From contig NZ_JAVMKF010000293.1 of NCBI RefSeq assembly GCF_031732815.1, forward strand, positions 15,252-79,251: a stretch of DNA of 64,000 bases, given 5' to 3'. Below are positions 15,716 to 24,825 of the stretch, one piece after another. The notes beneath the pieces are model-generated. The model saw nothing but the letters and a program-made list of their open reading frames with translations. It did not search any database and had not been told where the DNA came from. Every line of letters starts with the position of its first letter. Within the stretch, counting starts at the first letter, position 1. The DNA comes from Accumulibacter sp031732815. GTDB lineage: Bacteria > Pseudomonadota > Gammaproteobacteria > Burkholderiales > Rhodocyclaceae. A program made the translations under genes and the position numbers.

Positions 15716-17776
15716 ATGAAACAGATCAGGCAACACCTGCTCGGCCTTGTTGGTTTGGTGCTGCTGGCGCTCGGTTTGGCGAATGCGCAGGAAGGTGGCA
15801 CGAATACCATCGAAGCGATGAGCGTCGCGCAACAGGGTTCCGTGGTCAACGTCCGGATCACGTTCAAGGAGCCGCTGAGGGCGCTGCCGCCGGCCTTCAG
15901 TGTGACGACGCCGCCACGTATCGCCTTCGACTTCGCCAATACGACCAATGGCCTCGGCAAGGTGAGCGAGACGTACAACGAAGGCGACTTGCGTAGCGCC
16001 AACATCGTCCAGGTCGAAGATCGCACTCGCGTCGTGCTCAATCTGCTGAAAACGATGAACCACGAAGCAACCATCGACGGTCGCAGCCTGCTTCTCACGC
16101 TTGCCCCGCGGGCTACGGCGGAGAGTGCCGGACCGGTCGAGCATTTCGCCAAGAGCCGTCAGTTGGATGTTCCGAATGAAATACGCGACATCAGTTTCCG
16201 ACGTGGCAAGGACGGCGAGGGACGGATCACAGTCGACCTGACCGACGCCAACGCTGGAATTGACATTCGCCAGCAGGGAGCCAGCCTGATCGTCGATTTT
16301 GTCAAGGTGTCGCTTCCTGAGAACCTGCGCAAGCGGCTTGACGTCACCGACTTCGCGACGCCCGTGCTGACCGTCAACACGGTGAGCAAAGGATCGGGCG
16401 CACGCATGACGATCACCCCGCGCGGGATATGGGAGCACAACGCCTATCAGACCGACACGCAATTCGTCATCGAAGTCAAGCCGATCATCGAGAATCCGAA
16501 CAAACTGGTGCAAGGGACGCGCGGCGGCTATCAGGGCGAAAAGCTGTCGCTAAACTTCCAGAACGTCGATGTCCGCCGCCTGCTCCAGGTGATCGGCGAG
16601 TTTACCGGCATGAACATGGTCGTCAGCGACTCTGTTGGCGGATCCATCACGCTGATTCTGAAAGATGTTCCCTGGGACCAGGCGCTCGATATCATCATGC
16701 AGCAGAAGGGCCTGGACATGCGCAAGAACGGCAACGTGATCCTGATTGCGCCGCGAGAGGAACTCGCCACGAAGGAGAAGCTGGAGTTTGAGGCGAAAGC
16801 GCAGATCAGCGACCTCGAGCCGCTGCTCACTGAAAGTTTTCAGATGAACTACATTCGGGCGGAAGCGGTGCAGAAGCTTCTGGTCGATCCGAAACAGACG
16901 CTGCTGTCGAAGCGGGGCAGTGCGTTGCTCGATGACCGCTCCAACATGATGTTCGTCAAGGATACGCCAAGCCGGCTGGACGACGTGCGCGCGATGATTG
17001 CCAAGGTCGACATGCCCGCCCGACAGGTGATGATCGAAGCGCGCATCGTTGAAGCAGGCGACAGCTTCGCCAAGAACCTGGGCATCCGTTTGTCGTGGAA
17101 TCAGGCCAACCGCCTGGACACCGCGCGTATCGGCAGCGACGGGACAGCGCTCAGCGGCAACCTGAATACGGTCGCGTCGGTCAACCTGCCCTCCACGCCG
17201 CGTGTCGGAAGCGCCGGTCTGCTCTCCTTCACCTTGTACAACCAGCGCTTTACGCAGTTCCTGTCAGCCGAGATATCCGCCCTGGAGGCCGATGGGCGAG
17301 GCAAGGTCGTTTCGAGTCCGCGCGTGATGACGGCGAATCAGGTTGAAGCGATCATCGAGCAGGGCTTCGAGCTTCCTTATCAGATGGCGACTGCTTCCGG
17401 CGCGACAGCGGTCGCCTTCCGCAAGGCAAACCTGTCGCTCAAGGTCAAGCCTCAGATTACGCCTGATGGAAAGATCACCATGGCCCTCGACATCAACAAG
17501 GACACGCCGAGCCCGAGCTTCTCGACACAGGGCGGCGGATATGCGATCGACACGCGTCACGTGAAGACCGAGGTTCTGGTCGACAACGGTGGAACGGTCG
17601 TCATTGGCGGCATCTACACCCAGACGACGCGTACTGGCGCGCAGCGGATTCCATTTTTTGGTGATCTGCCGTATATTGGCTGGCTGTTCAAGAACCGCGA
17701 AGTCATCGACGACAAGACGGAACTATTGGTTTTCGTTACCCCGCGGATCATTTCCGAGAATCTGTCGGTGCGTTGA
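15716..17776 (+). CDS. pilQ: Type IV pilus secretin PilQ
   Basis: PilQ forms the outer-membrane channel through which the pilus passes. The 686-residue protein has a signal peptide (cleavage after about residue 22, ANA), two AMIN peptidoglycan-binding domains (about 30-130 and 150-245), an STN/N0 domain (about 275-345, starting LSLNFQNVDVRRLLQVIGEFTG), an N1 domain and the secretin pore domain ending in VIGGIYTQ and the VTPRII block near the C-terminus. It is the last gene before an intrinsic terminator at 17801. Confidence 0.96.
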   Translation: MKQIRQHLLGLVGLVLLALGLANAQEGGTNTIEAMSVAQQGSVVNVRITFKEPLRALPPAFSVTTPPRIAFDFANTTNGLGKVSETYNEGDLRSANIVQVEDRTRVVLNLLKTMNHEATIDGRSLLLTLAPRATAESAGPVEHFAKSRQLDVPNEIRDISFRRGKDGEGRITVDLTDANAGIDIRQQGASLIVDFVKVSLPENLRKRLDVTDFATPVLTVNTVSKGSGARMTITPRGIWEHNAYQTDTQFVIEVKPIIENPNKLVQGTRGGYQGEKLSLNFQNVDVRRLLQVIGEFTGMNMVVSDSVGGSITLILKDVPWDQALDIIMQQKGLDMRKNGNVILIAPREELATKEKLEFEAKAQISDLEPLLTESFQMNYIRAEAVQKLLVDPKQTLLSKRGSALLDDRSNMMFVKDTPSRLDDVRAMIAKVDMPARQVMIEARIVEAGDSFAKNLGIRLSWNQANRLDTARIGSDGTALSGNLNTVASVNLPSTPRVGSAGLLSFTLYNQRFTQFLSAEISALEADGRGKVVSSPRVMTANQVEAIIEQGFELPYQMATASGATAVAFRKANLSLKVKPQITPDGKITMALDINKDTPSPSFSTQGGGYAIDTRHVKTEVLVDNGGTVVIGGIYTQTTRTGAQRIPFFGDLPYIGWLFKNREVIDDKTELLVFVTPRIISENLSVR

Positions 17777-17800
17777 GCACCCCCGGTGAACTCAGCAGGA

Positions 17801-17826
17801 AGCCGGCGATCAGCCGGCTTTTTGTT
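17801..17826 (+). terminator. Intrinsic terminator after pilQ
   Basis: AGCCGGC and GCCGGCT form a perfect 7-bp stem around a 5-base loop, followed by TTTTTGTT. It lies 25 bases after the pilQ stop and 56 bases before aroK, so aroK-aroB-dgt need either readthrough or their own promoter. Confidence 0.8.
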
Positions 17827-17881
17827 GTCCGAGCTGCTCATGGTGCCAAGTGTGCGGGCCATGGGGTGAGTTGCCGCAAGC

Positions 17882-18406
17882 GTGAACACTTTCGACGATC
17901 AACACAATATCTTCCTGGTTGGGCTGATGGGCGCTGGGAAAACGACTTTAGGGCGGGCGCTGGCCAAGCGTCTGGCCTACCAGTTTGTGGACTCGGACCA
18001 TGAAATCGAGGCGCGGACAGGCGTTCGCCTGGCGACGATTTTCGAAATCGAAGGGGAAGAAGGATTTCGCAAACGCGAAGCGCAGGTCATCGCCGAACTG
18101 GCCAACTTCAGGCGGTGCGTCGTGGCCACCGGCGGTGGTGCGGTTCTCCGGCGCGAAAATCGCGCCTGCTTGCGGAGCAGCGGTCTGGTCATTTACCTGG
18201 ACGTGCCGTTGCCGACGCTCGGGGAACGAACGCGGCGCGACCGGAACCGGCCGCTCCTGCAGGTCGCCGACCCGCTGCTTAGATTGCAGCAGTTGCATGT
18301 GGAGCGCGACCCGCTATATCGAGAGGTGGCTCACGTGGTGATCAGCGGCAGTCGCATTACCCTGCGCGCGATCTGCCGCGCGCTCAGGAAGGAGAGCGTA
18401 ACGTAA
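17882..18406 (+). CDS. aroK: Shikimate kinase
   Basis: The enzyme phosphorylates shikimate at the 3-hydroxyl with ATP. The 174-residue protein shows Walker A GLMGAGKTT (residues 14-22), the shikimate-binding DSDHEIE, FRKREA and GGGAVLR motifs, and the lid RDRNRPLLQ. Translation starts at a GTG with a poor ribosome site. The stop TAA shares a base with the aroB ATG (TAATG), so the two are coupled. The pilQ-aroK-aroB order is conserved in many proteobacteria. Confidence 0.95.
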   Translation: MNTFDDQHNIFLVGLMGAGKTTLGRALAKRLAYQFVDSDHEIEARTGVRLATIFEIEGEEGFRKREAQVIAELANFRRCVVATGGGAVLRRENRACLRSSGLVIYLDVPLPTLGERTRRDRNRPLLQVADPLLRLQQLHVERDPLYREVAHVVISGSRITLRAICRALRKESVT

Positions 18407-19494
18407 TGCAAACCTTGACTGTTGCCTTGGGCGACCGTTCCTACCCCATCCATGTCGGGCAGGCTTTGCTCGGGAACGCCGGCTTGATCATCCCGCACCT
18501 GCGCCAGGCGAAAGCGGCAATCGTAACCAATACGACCGTTGCCGCCTTGTACTTGCAGGAGGTAGCCCAGCCACTGCGGCAAGCGGGTGTCGAGGTGATC
18601 GAGATCATCCTGCCCGATGGTGAGCAATACAAGGACTGGCCAACCCTCAACCTGATCTTCGATGCGCTGCTCCGACAGCGGTGTGAGCGTTTGACGACGC
18701 TGATCGCACTTGGCGGTGGAGTGGTCGGCGACATTACCGGCTTTGCCGCCGCCTGCTACCAGCGCGGCGTCCCTTTCCTGCAGATGCCGACAAGCCTGTT
18801 GGCGCAGGTTGATTCGTCGGTCGGCGGCAAGACTGCAATCAACCACCCGCTCGGCAAGAACATGCTGGGGGCCTTCCATCAGCCGATGGTAGTGCTCGCC
18901 GACACCGACACGCTCAATACGCTCCCGGATCGCGAACTGTCGGCCGGACTAGCGGAAGTGATCAAGTACGGATTGATTCGCGACCTGGCGTTTCTCGAAT
19001 GGCTTGAGCGCAACGTCGAGCGGCTGCTGGCGCGCGACCCGCAGGCGCTTGCCGAAGCGATCTGCCGTTCATGCGCGAACAAGGCGCAGGTGGTTGCCGC
19101 CGACGAGCGGGAGAACGGCGAGCGCGCGCTGCTCAACCTGGGACACACCTTTGGCCACGCGATCGAAACAGGTGTAGGCTACGGCCAGTGGCTGCACGGG
19201 GAAGCAGTGGCTGCCGGGATCATGATGGCGGTCGAGCTGTCAGCACTTCTCGGGTGGCTGGCCAGCAATGATGTCGAGCGCATCGAGCGACTGCTGCTAC
19301 GCGCGGCCTTGCCGGTTTATGGCGCTCCGCTGGCAGTTGACCGCTATGTCGAGCTGATGCAGCACGACAAGAAGGTCGCCAACGGACAGCTTCGGCTGGT
19401 CCTTCTACCGAAGCTGGGGACAGCCCAACTGGTCAGCGGCGTTCCCTTGGGCGCGATCGAACAGGCCATCCGCCGGCGCTGCGCGAATGCCTGA
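18406..19494 (+). CDS. aroB: 3-dehydroquinate synthase
   Basis: This NAD- and metal-dependent enzyme cyclises DAHP to 3-dehydroquinate, the second shikimate step. The 362-residue protein has the family length with PDGEQYKDW, GGGVVGDITGFAA, PTSLLAQVDSSVGGKT and the metal-binding region LGHTFGHAIE plus HGEAV. It overlaps aroK by one base and the following dgt gene by eight bases. Confidence 0.96.
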   Translation: MQTLTVALGDRSYPIHVGQALLGNAGLIIPHLRQAKAAIVTNTTVAALYLQEVAQPLRQAGVEVIEIILPDGEQYKDWPTLNLIFDALLRQRCERLTTLIALGGGVVGDITGFAAACYQRGVPFLQMPTSLLAQVDSSVGGKTAINHPLGKNMLGAFHQPMVVLADTDTLNTLPDRELSAGLAEVIKYGLIRDLAFLEWLERNVERLLARDPQALAEAICRSCANKAQVVAADERENGERALLNLGHTFGHAIETGVGYGQWLHGEAVAAGIMMAVELSALLGWLASNDVERIERLLLRAALPVYGAPLAVDRYVELMQHDKKVANGQLRLVLLPKLGTAQLVSGVPLGAIEQAIRRRCANA

Positions 19495-20629
19495 GCTCGC
19501 AGCCTTTGCGGTTTCCTCGGTCAATTCGCGCGGTCGTCTGCACCCGGATGCGGAGCCGATCTACCGGGGAGAATTCCAGCGCGACCGAGACCGCATTGTC
19601 CATTCGACCGCTTTCCGCCGCCTGGAGTACAAGACGCAAGTCTTCGTCAATCATGAAGGGGACTTGTTTCGCACGCGTCTGACCCACAGCCTCGAGGTGG
19701 CGCAGATCGCGCGCGCGATCGCTCGTGCGCTGAGGCTCAATGAAGACTTGGCGGAAGCCGTCTCGCTGGCGCACGACCTGGGGCATACCCCGTTTGGCCA
19801 CGCCGGACAGGAAGCGCTCAACGACTGCATGCGCGAGCATGGTGGCTTCGAGCATAACCTGCAGAGTCTGCGCACGGTCGATGTTCTCGAGGAGCGTTAC
19901 GCCGCTTTCCCAGGGCTGAATCTTTGCTTCGAGACACGCGAGGGAATCATCAAACACTGCTCACCGGAAAACGCACGCCAGCTTGGTGATCTGGGCGAGC
20001 GCTTTCTTACCCGCCGGCAGCCATCGCTGGAAGCTCAGATCTGCAACCTAGCGGATGAAGTGGCTTACAACAACCACGATATCGACGACGGGCTGCGCGC
20101 CGGATTGATCAGCCTCGAGCAGTTGCAAGAGCTTGTTCTCTTCGCTCGGCATGCTGACCAGGTCCGACAACTTTACCCCGAGCTTGCCGGGCGCCGCTTG
20201 ATCCACGAGACCATCCGGCGTGTGATCAATACGCTGGTATGCGACCTGATCGAAACTACCAGGGCCAATATCGTTCGCCACGCGCCGCGCGAATTGGCGG
20301 ACGTACGTCTTGCCCCGCCGCTGGTCGCTTTTTCCGAAGAGCTGTCGGCGCAGCAGCAGGCCATGAAGCGCTTCCTGCGGACACACTTGTACCACCATTA
20401 CCATGTGCTTCGAATGGCGAACAAGGCGGGGCGCATCGTTACCGATCTCTTCTCGGCATTTACCGACGATCAACGCTTGCTGCCGCCGCAGTATCAGACT
20501 CACGCGGGCGCATCGCCGCGCCGGGTTGCCGACTACATCGCCGGGATGACCGACCGCTACGCGATCAAGGAGCACCGACGGCTGTTTGCCGTCGACACGG
20601 TAGAGCGCTGGCCGGCCGCACTCGCGTAG
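19487..20629 (+). CDS. dgt: dGTP triphosphohydrolase-like HD protein
   Basis: This 380-residue HD-domain enzyme belongs to the dNTPase family that splits dNTPs into nucleoside and triphosphate. The metal site is shown by RTRLTHSLEV, the HDLGHTPFGH motif and a downstream NNHDIDDGL block. The N-terminal R(D)RIVHSTAFRRLEYKTQVF is typical of the type 2 (non-enterobacterial) subfamily. Its ATG lies inside the last codons of aroB (eight-base overlap). In related genomes gltB often follows; here a minus-strand CBS-pntAB group comes between. Exact nucleotide preference is unknown. Confidence 0.92.
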   Translation: MPELAAFAVSSVNSRGRLHPDAEPIYRGEFQRDRDRIVHSTAFRRLEYKTQVFVNHEGDLFRTRLTHSLEVAQIARAIARALRLNEDLAEAVSLAHDLGHTPFGHAGQEALNDCMREHGGFEHNLQSLRTVDVLEERYAAFPGLNLCFETREGIIKHCSPENARQLGDLGERFLTRRQPSLEAQICNLADEVAYNNHDIDDGLRAGLISLEQLQELVLFARHADQVRQLYPELAGRRLIHETIRRVINTLVCDLIETTRANIVRHAPRELADVRLAPPLVAFSEELSAQQQAMKRFLRTHLYHHYHVLRMANKAGRIVTDLFSAFTDDQRLLPPQYQTHAGASPRRVADYIAGMTDRYAIKEHRRLFAVDTVERWPAALA

Positions 20630-20657
20630 CGCCTGCCGACCAGCGACCGGCCGCCGC

Positions 20658-21119
20658 TCAGGGGGCCGGCCAGTCCTTGATGTACGCCTTGAGCAACTTG
20701 TTCTCCATGTTGCGCTCTTCGAGCACTGCCTTGGCGACATCGTGGAAAGAGACGATGCCGACCACCGCGTCGTCCTCCATGACAGGAACATAGCGCGTGT
20801 GCGAGTCCACCATCATGCGGCGCAACTCGTCCACGTCCATATCAGGGGTTGCCGTGGGCGGATCGCGGTCCATTGCCTCAAGAACAAGGATTTCGGCAAT
20901 CGGTGGCGTCGGGCCGACCCGCCGCTCGGTTTGCCGCTTGGCCAGGATCACCAGAACCTCGCGGAAGGTCAGCATGCCCGCCAGTTTGCCGTCATCCATG
21001 ACAATGGCAGAACCGATGTCGTTGTCGGCCATCATGATCACCGCTTCTGAGAGCGGCGTTTCCGGACGCACCGTGAACAGCCTGGCATCTTTGACCTGCA
21101 GTACTTCTTTGACCTCCAT
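20658..21119 (-). CDS. Tandem CBS-domain protein
   Basis: This 153-residue protein consists of two CBS domains (about 10-65 and 80-140) and little else. Such stand-alone CBS pairs bind adenosyl nucleotides such as AMP, ATP or NADH and act as energy or redox sensors for partners. The first domain carries SEAVIMMADNDIGSAIVMD and the second DELRRMMVDSHTRYVPVM with VVGIVSFHDV. GGGGGTG precedes the ATG. It lies 85 bases after pntB on the same strand and may be part of that unit, which would suit a nucleotide sensor next to transhydrogenase; this is inference. It is convergent with dgt. Confidence 0.88.
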   Translation of the reverse strand: MEVKEVLQVKDARLFTVRPETPLSEAVIMMADNDIGSAIVMDDGKLAGMLTFREVLVILAKRQTERRVGPTPPIAEILVLEAMDRDPPTATPDMDVDELRRMMVDSHTRYVPVMEDDAVVGIVSFHDVAKAVLEERNMENKLLKAYIKDWPAP

Positions 21120-21204
21120 GTCACCCCCTAGAGATTGGTTTGCTCGCCGGCGACGCGTCTGACGCCGGCCGGCGAAATTCTATCAGATAGATACCGTCCG
21201 CCTG

Positions 21205-22620
21205 TCAGGCCTTCAGCGCGACCAGAACCTCGTCCAGCATCTTCTTCGCATCACCAAACAGCATGCGGTTGTTCTCCTTGTAGAACAATGGGTTGTCTAC
21301 GCCGGCGTAGCCCGAGGCCATGCTTCTCTTCATGACGATCGAGGTCTTGGCTTTCCACACTTCGAGCACTGGCATGCCAGCGATCGGGCTCGTCGGATCG
21401 TCCTGCGCACCTGGGTTGACGATGTCGTTGGCACCGATGACCATGGCGACATCGGTCTGCGGGAAATCATCGTTCAGTTCGTCCATTTCCTGCACGATAT
21501 CGTAAGGCACCTTGGCTTCCGCCAGCAGTACGTTCATGTGACCAGGCATCCGACCGGCGACTGGATGGATGCCGAACCGCACATTGACGCCTTTCTCGCG
21601 CAGCAGGCGGGTAATCTCGTATACCGTGTGCTGCGCCTGCGCGACCGCCATACCGTAACCCGGAACGATGATGACATTCTTCGCCTCACGCAGCAGTTCG
21701 GCTGTGTCCGGGGCGCTGATCGCGACCACTTCGCCGGCCGGTTGCGCTGCTCCTGCGGCCGCTGGCGTTCCGCCGCCGGTACCGAAGCCTCCGGCGATGA
21801 CGCTGATGAAGTGTCGGTTCATCGCTGCGCACATGATGTACGAGAGGATTGCGCCGCTTGAACCGACGAGTGCACCGGTAACGATCAGGAGGTCGTTAGA
21901 CAGCATGAAGCCGGTAGCCGCCGCCGCCCAGCCGGAGTAGCTGTTCAGCATCGAGACGACCACCGGCATGTCGGCACCGCCGATGGCCATGACCATGTGA
22001 ATGCCGAAAAGCAGCGCGATCACCGTCATCACGATCAGTGGCGTCATCCCCTCGCCAACCGAGCCAGCGCGCAGGAATTCGCGTCCAAAATAGATGACGA
22101 CCAGCAGTCCAGCCAGGTTGATCCAGTGTCGGGCGGGCAGCAGGAGCGGGTTGCCGGAGATCTTGCCGGACAACTTGCCGAAAGCGATCACCGAGCCGGA
22201 GAAGGTAACGGCGCCGATCAGGATGCCGACGTAGATTTCGACCTCGTGAATCGCCTTCTCGGCACCGCTCATGTGCGCTGAGGCCACTGGATCGATGTAG
22301 TTGGCGAAACCGACGAGCATCGCCGCCAAACCGACCATGCTGTGCATCAGGGCGACCAGTTCAGGCATCTGGGTCATCTGCACGGTGCGCGCCGCGTACA
22401 GGCCGATCGACGCGCCGACCACCATGGCACCGATCAACCAGGCGTAACCCGAGGTGCCGACATGCGGTCCGAGGACCGTCGCCAGCACGGCAATCGTCAT
22501 GCCGATGACGCCATAGAGATTGCCGCGGCGGGCGGTCTCCTGGTTGCTCAGGCCGCCGAGACAGAGGATGAAGAGAATTGTTGCTCCGAGGTAGGAGACG
22601 GTTGCCAGGCTTTCAGACAT
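21205..22620 (-). CDS. pntB: NAD(P) transhydrogenase subunit beta
   Basis: PntB carries the NADP(H)-binding domain III and most of the membrane domain of the proton-pumping transhydrogenase, which makes NADPH from NADH using proton motive force. The 471-residue protein starts with eight or nine membrane helices (residues 5-260) and ends in the nucleotide domain with VPGYGMAVAQAQH, RFGIHPVAGRMPGHMNVLLAEA and the closing KRSMASGYAGVDNPLFY. It begins 12 bases after pntA. ATG start at 22620. Confidence 0.96.
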   Translation of the reverse strand: MSESLATVSYLGATILFILCLGGLSNQETARRGNLYGVIGMTIAVLATVLGPHVGTSGYAWLIGAMVVGASIGLYAARTVQMTQMPELVALMHSMVGLAAMLVGFANYIDPVASAHMSGAEKAIHEVEIYVGILIGAVTFSGSVIAFGKLSGKISGNPLLLPARHWINLAGLLVVIYFGREFLRAGSVGEGMTPLIVMTVIALLFGIHMVMAIGGADMPVVVSMLNSYSGWAAAATGFMLSNDLLIVTGALVGSSGAILSYIMCAAMNRHFISVIAGGFGTGGGTPAAAGAAQPAGEVVAISAPDTAELLREAKNVIIVPGYGMAVAQAQHTVYEITRLLREKGVNVRFGIHPVAGRMPGHMNVLLAEAKVPYDIVQEMDELNDDFPQTDVAMVIGANDIVNPGAQDDPTSPIAGMPVLEVWKAKTSIVMKRSMASGYAGVDNPLFYKENNRMLFGDAKKMLDEVLVALKA

Positions 22621-22632
22621 CTTGCACTCCTC

Positions 22633-24222
22633 CTACTTGCGGAACATGGCCAGCATGCGCTGGGTGACGGCGAAACCGCCGAACATGTTGATCGTCGCGA
22701 GAACGATGCCACCGATCGCCAGCCAGCGGATCCATTCGTCGGGTCGGCTCACGCCGGGGTCCACCGGGGGGGCGATCTGAACGAGTGCGCCAATCGCGAT
22801 GATGCTGCTGATCGCGTTGGTCACGCTCATCAATGGTGTGTGCAGCGCCGGAGTGACGTTCCAGACCACCATGTAGCCGACGAAACACGCAAGGACGAAG
22901 ACCGTGAAGTGGCCGAGAAACGCGGCCGGTGCGTTCGCCCCGATGAACCAGAAGACGACGGCAGCAGCGGCGAAGAGGGTGGCCATTGCCGGGCCCGACA
23001 TCGGTGACCCACCCTTGCCGTGCCCATGCGACTTCGCGGCAACCGGTGGTTTGGCTGCCGCAGCAGGGGCGGCCGGCGGCGCAGCCGACAGCTTGGGTGC
23101 CGGTGGCGGCCAGGTGATCGTGCCTTCCTTGATCACCGTTGTTCCGCGAATCACCTCGTCGTCCATGTTGACGTCGATTGCACCGTCCTTGTTCTTGCAC
23201 AGCTCTTCGGTCAGGCGCAGCAGGTTGGTCGCGTAGAGCGTGCTCGACTGTTTTGCCAGGCGGCTCGGCAGGTCGGCGTAACCGATGATCGTCACGCCGT
23301 GCTTGACGGTGACCGTACCCGGCTCGGTCAGTTCGCAGTTGCCGCCCTGCTCGGCCGCCATGTCCACGATGACGCTGCCCGGCTTCATCGACTGGACCAT
23401 TTCGCTGGTAATCAGCCGAGGCGCTGGCTTGCCCGGAATCAGGGCGGTCGTGATGATGATGTCGACTTCCTTGGCCTGCTTGGCGAAGACCTCGCGCTGA
23501 GCCTTCTGGAAGCCCTCGCTCATCACCTTCGCGTAGCCGCCGACGCCGGATCCTTCCTCCTGGTAATCGACGGTGACGAACTCGCCGCCCATCGACTTGA
23601 CCTGATCGCCCACCTCCGGACGCGTGTCATTGGCGCGAACGATGGCCCCGAGGCCGGAAGCGGCACCGATCGCCGCCAAGCCGGCAACCCCCGCGCCGAT
23701 GACGAAGACTTTGGCGGGTGGCACCTTGCCCGCAGCGGTAATCTGGCCGGTAAAGAAGCGGCCAAAATGGTGTGCCGCTTCGATGACGGCTCGATAGCCG
23801 GCGATGTTGGCCATCGAGCTGAGCGCGTCGAGCTTCTGTGCGCGTGAAATGCGCGGTACGCTATCCATCGCCAGCACAGTGACCTGGCGCGCGGCCAGTT
23901 GCTGCAGCAGTTCAGGGTTCTGCGCGGGCCAGATGAAGCTGACCAGCGTGCTGCCCGGACGCAGCAGGTTCACTTCCTCGGCGGTCGGTCCGCGCACCTT
24001 GAAAATGATGTCCGATGACGACCACAGCGCGGTCGCGTTGTCCACCACTTCGGCTCCGGCGGCGCGAAAAACGTCGTCGGAAACGTTCGCGGCGTCCCCC
24101 GCGCCCGTTTCGACGCGCACGGCGAAGCCCAGTTTGATCAGTTTCTCGACGACTTCGGGAACGGTTGCAACGCGTTTTTCCCCGGGCGCAATCTCTTTTG
24201 GAACTCCAATTGTCAGCGGCAT
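22633..24222 (-). CDS. pntA: NAD(P) transhydrogenase subunit alpha (fused, with membrane part)
   Basis: PntA holds the NAD(H)-binding domain I and a short membrane region. The 529-residue protein contains the alanine dehydrogenase/PNT N- and C-terminal domains (IGVPKEIAPGEKRVA at the start, GAGVAGLAAIGAASGLGA for NAD binding) to about residue 375, then an Ala/Pro linker containing a short SHGHGKGG stretch, then four membrane helices (about 422-525). Some relatives encode these as two genes; here they are fused as in enterobacteria. I use the ATG at 24222, because the ATG at 24234 sits inside the GGAGG ribosome site of the second. pntB follows. Confidence 0.95.
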   Translation of the reverse strand: MPLTIGVPKEIAPGEKRVATVPEVVEKLIKLGFAVRVETGAGDAANVSDDVFRAAGAEVVDNATALWSSSDIIFKVRGPTAEEVNLLRPGSTLVSFIWPAQNPELLQQLAARQVTVLAMDSVPRISRAQKLDALSSMANIAGYRAVIEAAHHFGRFFTGQITAAGKVPPAKVFVIGAGVAGLAAIGAASGLGAIVRANDTRPEVGDQVKSMGGEFVTVDYQEEGSGVGGYAKVMSEGFQKAQREVFAKQAKEVDIIITTALIPGKPAPRLITSEMVQSMKPGSVIVDMAAEQGGNCELTEPGTVTVKHGVTIIGYADLPSRLAKQSSTLYATNLLRLTEELCKNKDGAIDVNMDDEVIRGTTVIKEGTITWPPPAPKLSAAPPAAPAAAAKPPVAAKSHGHGKGGSPMSGPAMATLFAAAAVVFWFIGANAPAAFLGHFTVFVLACFVGYMVVWNVTPALHTPLMSVTNAISSIIAIGALVQIAPPVDPGVSRPDEWIRWLAIGGIVLATINMFGGFAVTQRMLAMFRK

Positions 24223-24692
24223 TTGGTCCTCCATCTATGATTTTTTGTCTCAACTCTTCTGAAACTGCTCCGCCAAACAGCGGCAACGCTCGCCACACCT
24301 CGACTGCGTGCTGAAGTCAGGCCGCGACGGTGCACAAACGGCGAGGTGAAGGCAACATCTTGCTCAAACCTTACGTGCGCACAGCGGCACCCCTCACCCG
24401 GACTGCTGCGCCCCAGGTAACATGCGCTTCTTGCCGCGCGTCGCAGCCGTGCAGCCCCGGCCACACGGACTGGAGGCGCACTTTAGCACGGCAAGGGCAT
24501 TTAGCAGAAGGAGAGCATGCTCGCCCGGGCTGAGAGCGGGCGGTCCGCGTCCAGTCCCGGGACGGCATACATTTTGCTCGCCGCTTGGGTCGAGCCCCAG
24601 GATTTGCGTAAGCTTGCTTCCTGGCGACCCCTTCGCCCCTTATTGAAGCATCGGAAGCGAGCGTGCGCACTCCCTTGGTGCGGTGCAGCATC

Positions 24693-24721
24693 TTGAACGG
24701 CTTGGCTATTCCGGGTATAGT
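24693..24721 (+). promoter_or_regulatory. Sigma-70 promoter of gltBD
   Basis: TTGAAC at 24693-24698, a 17-base spacer and TATAGT at 24716-24721 form a good sigma-70 promoter (4 of 6 and 5 of 6 matches). The transcript would begin near 24728 and leave a leader of about 98 nt before the gltB GTG at 24826. Confidence 0.65.
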
Positions 24722-24751
24722 CGCCAGTCCCGCGCGGAGGCCTGGGGGCGT

Positions 24752-24798
24752 GCTTGCGGGCGTCGCGCGCGCCTTGCCCGCAAGCGCTTGTCGGGCAA
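24752..24798 (+). promoter_or_regulatory. Two mutually exclusive hairpins in the gltB 5' leader
   Basis: GCTTGCGGGC (24752-24761) pairs perfectly with GCCCGCAAGC (24776-24785). The second arm is also part of a different hairpin: TTGCCCG (24774-24780) pairs with CGGGCAA (24792-24798), extended inward by CAA/TTG with one bulged base. The second hairpin is followed by the U-rich run ACGTCTTTGTCTTG just before the ribosome site. The layout resembles an antiterminator/terminator switch or a translational attenuator. No known riboswitch class is recognised. Confidence 0.45.
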
Positions 24799-24825
24799 AC
24801 GTCTTTGTCTTGTGAGGATTTGAGT

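Larger units (their letters stand above)
24235..24825. other. Divergent intergenic region between pntA and gltB
   Basis: This 591-base stretch separates pntA (minus) from gltB (plus). Its right part carries a sigma-70 promoter (24693-24721) and two overlapping inverted repeats (24752-24798) in the gltB leader. In the left 400 bases I find no gene and no convincing pntA promoter; the frames there are short and Arg/Ser-rich. Confidence 0.6.

Noticed and set aside
20630..20660. GGCC-rich inverted repeat between dgt and the CBS gene as a terminator
   Set aside because: The arms are GC-rich but no T-run follows on either strand, and this could occur by chance at this GC content.
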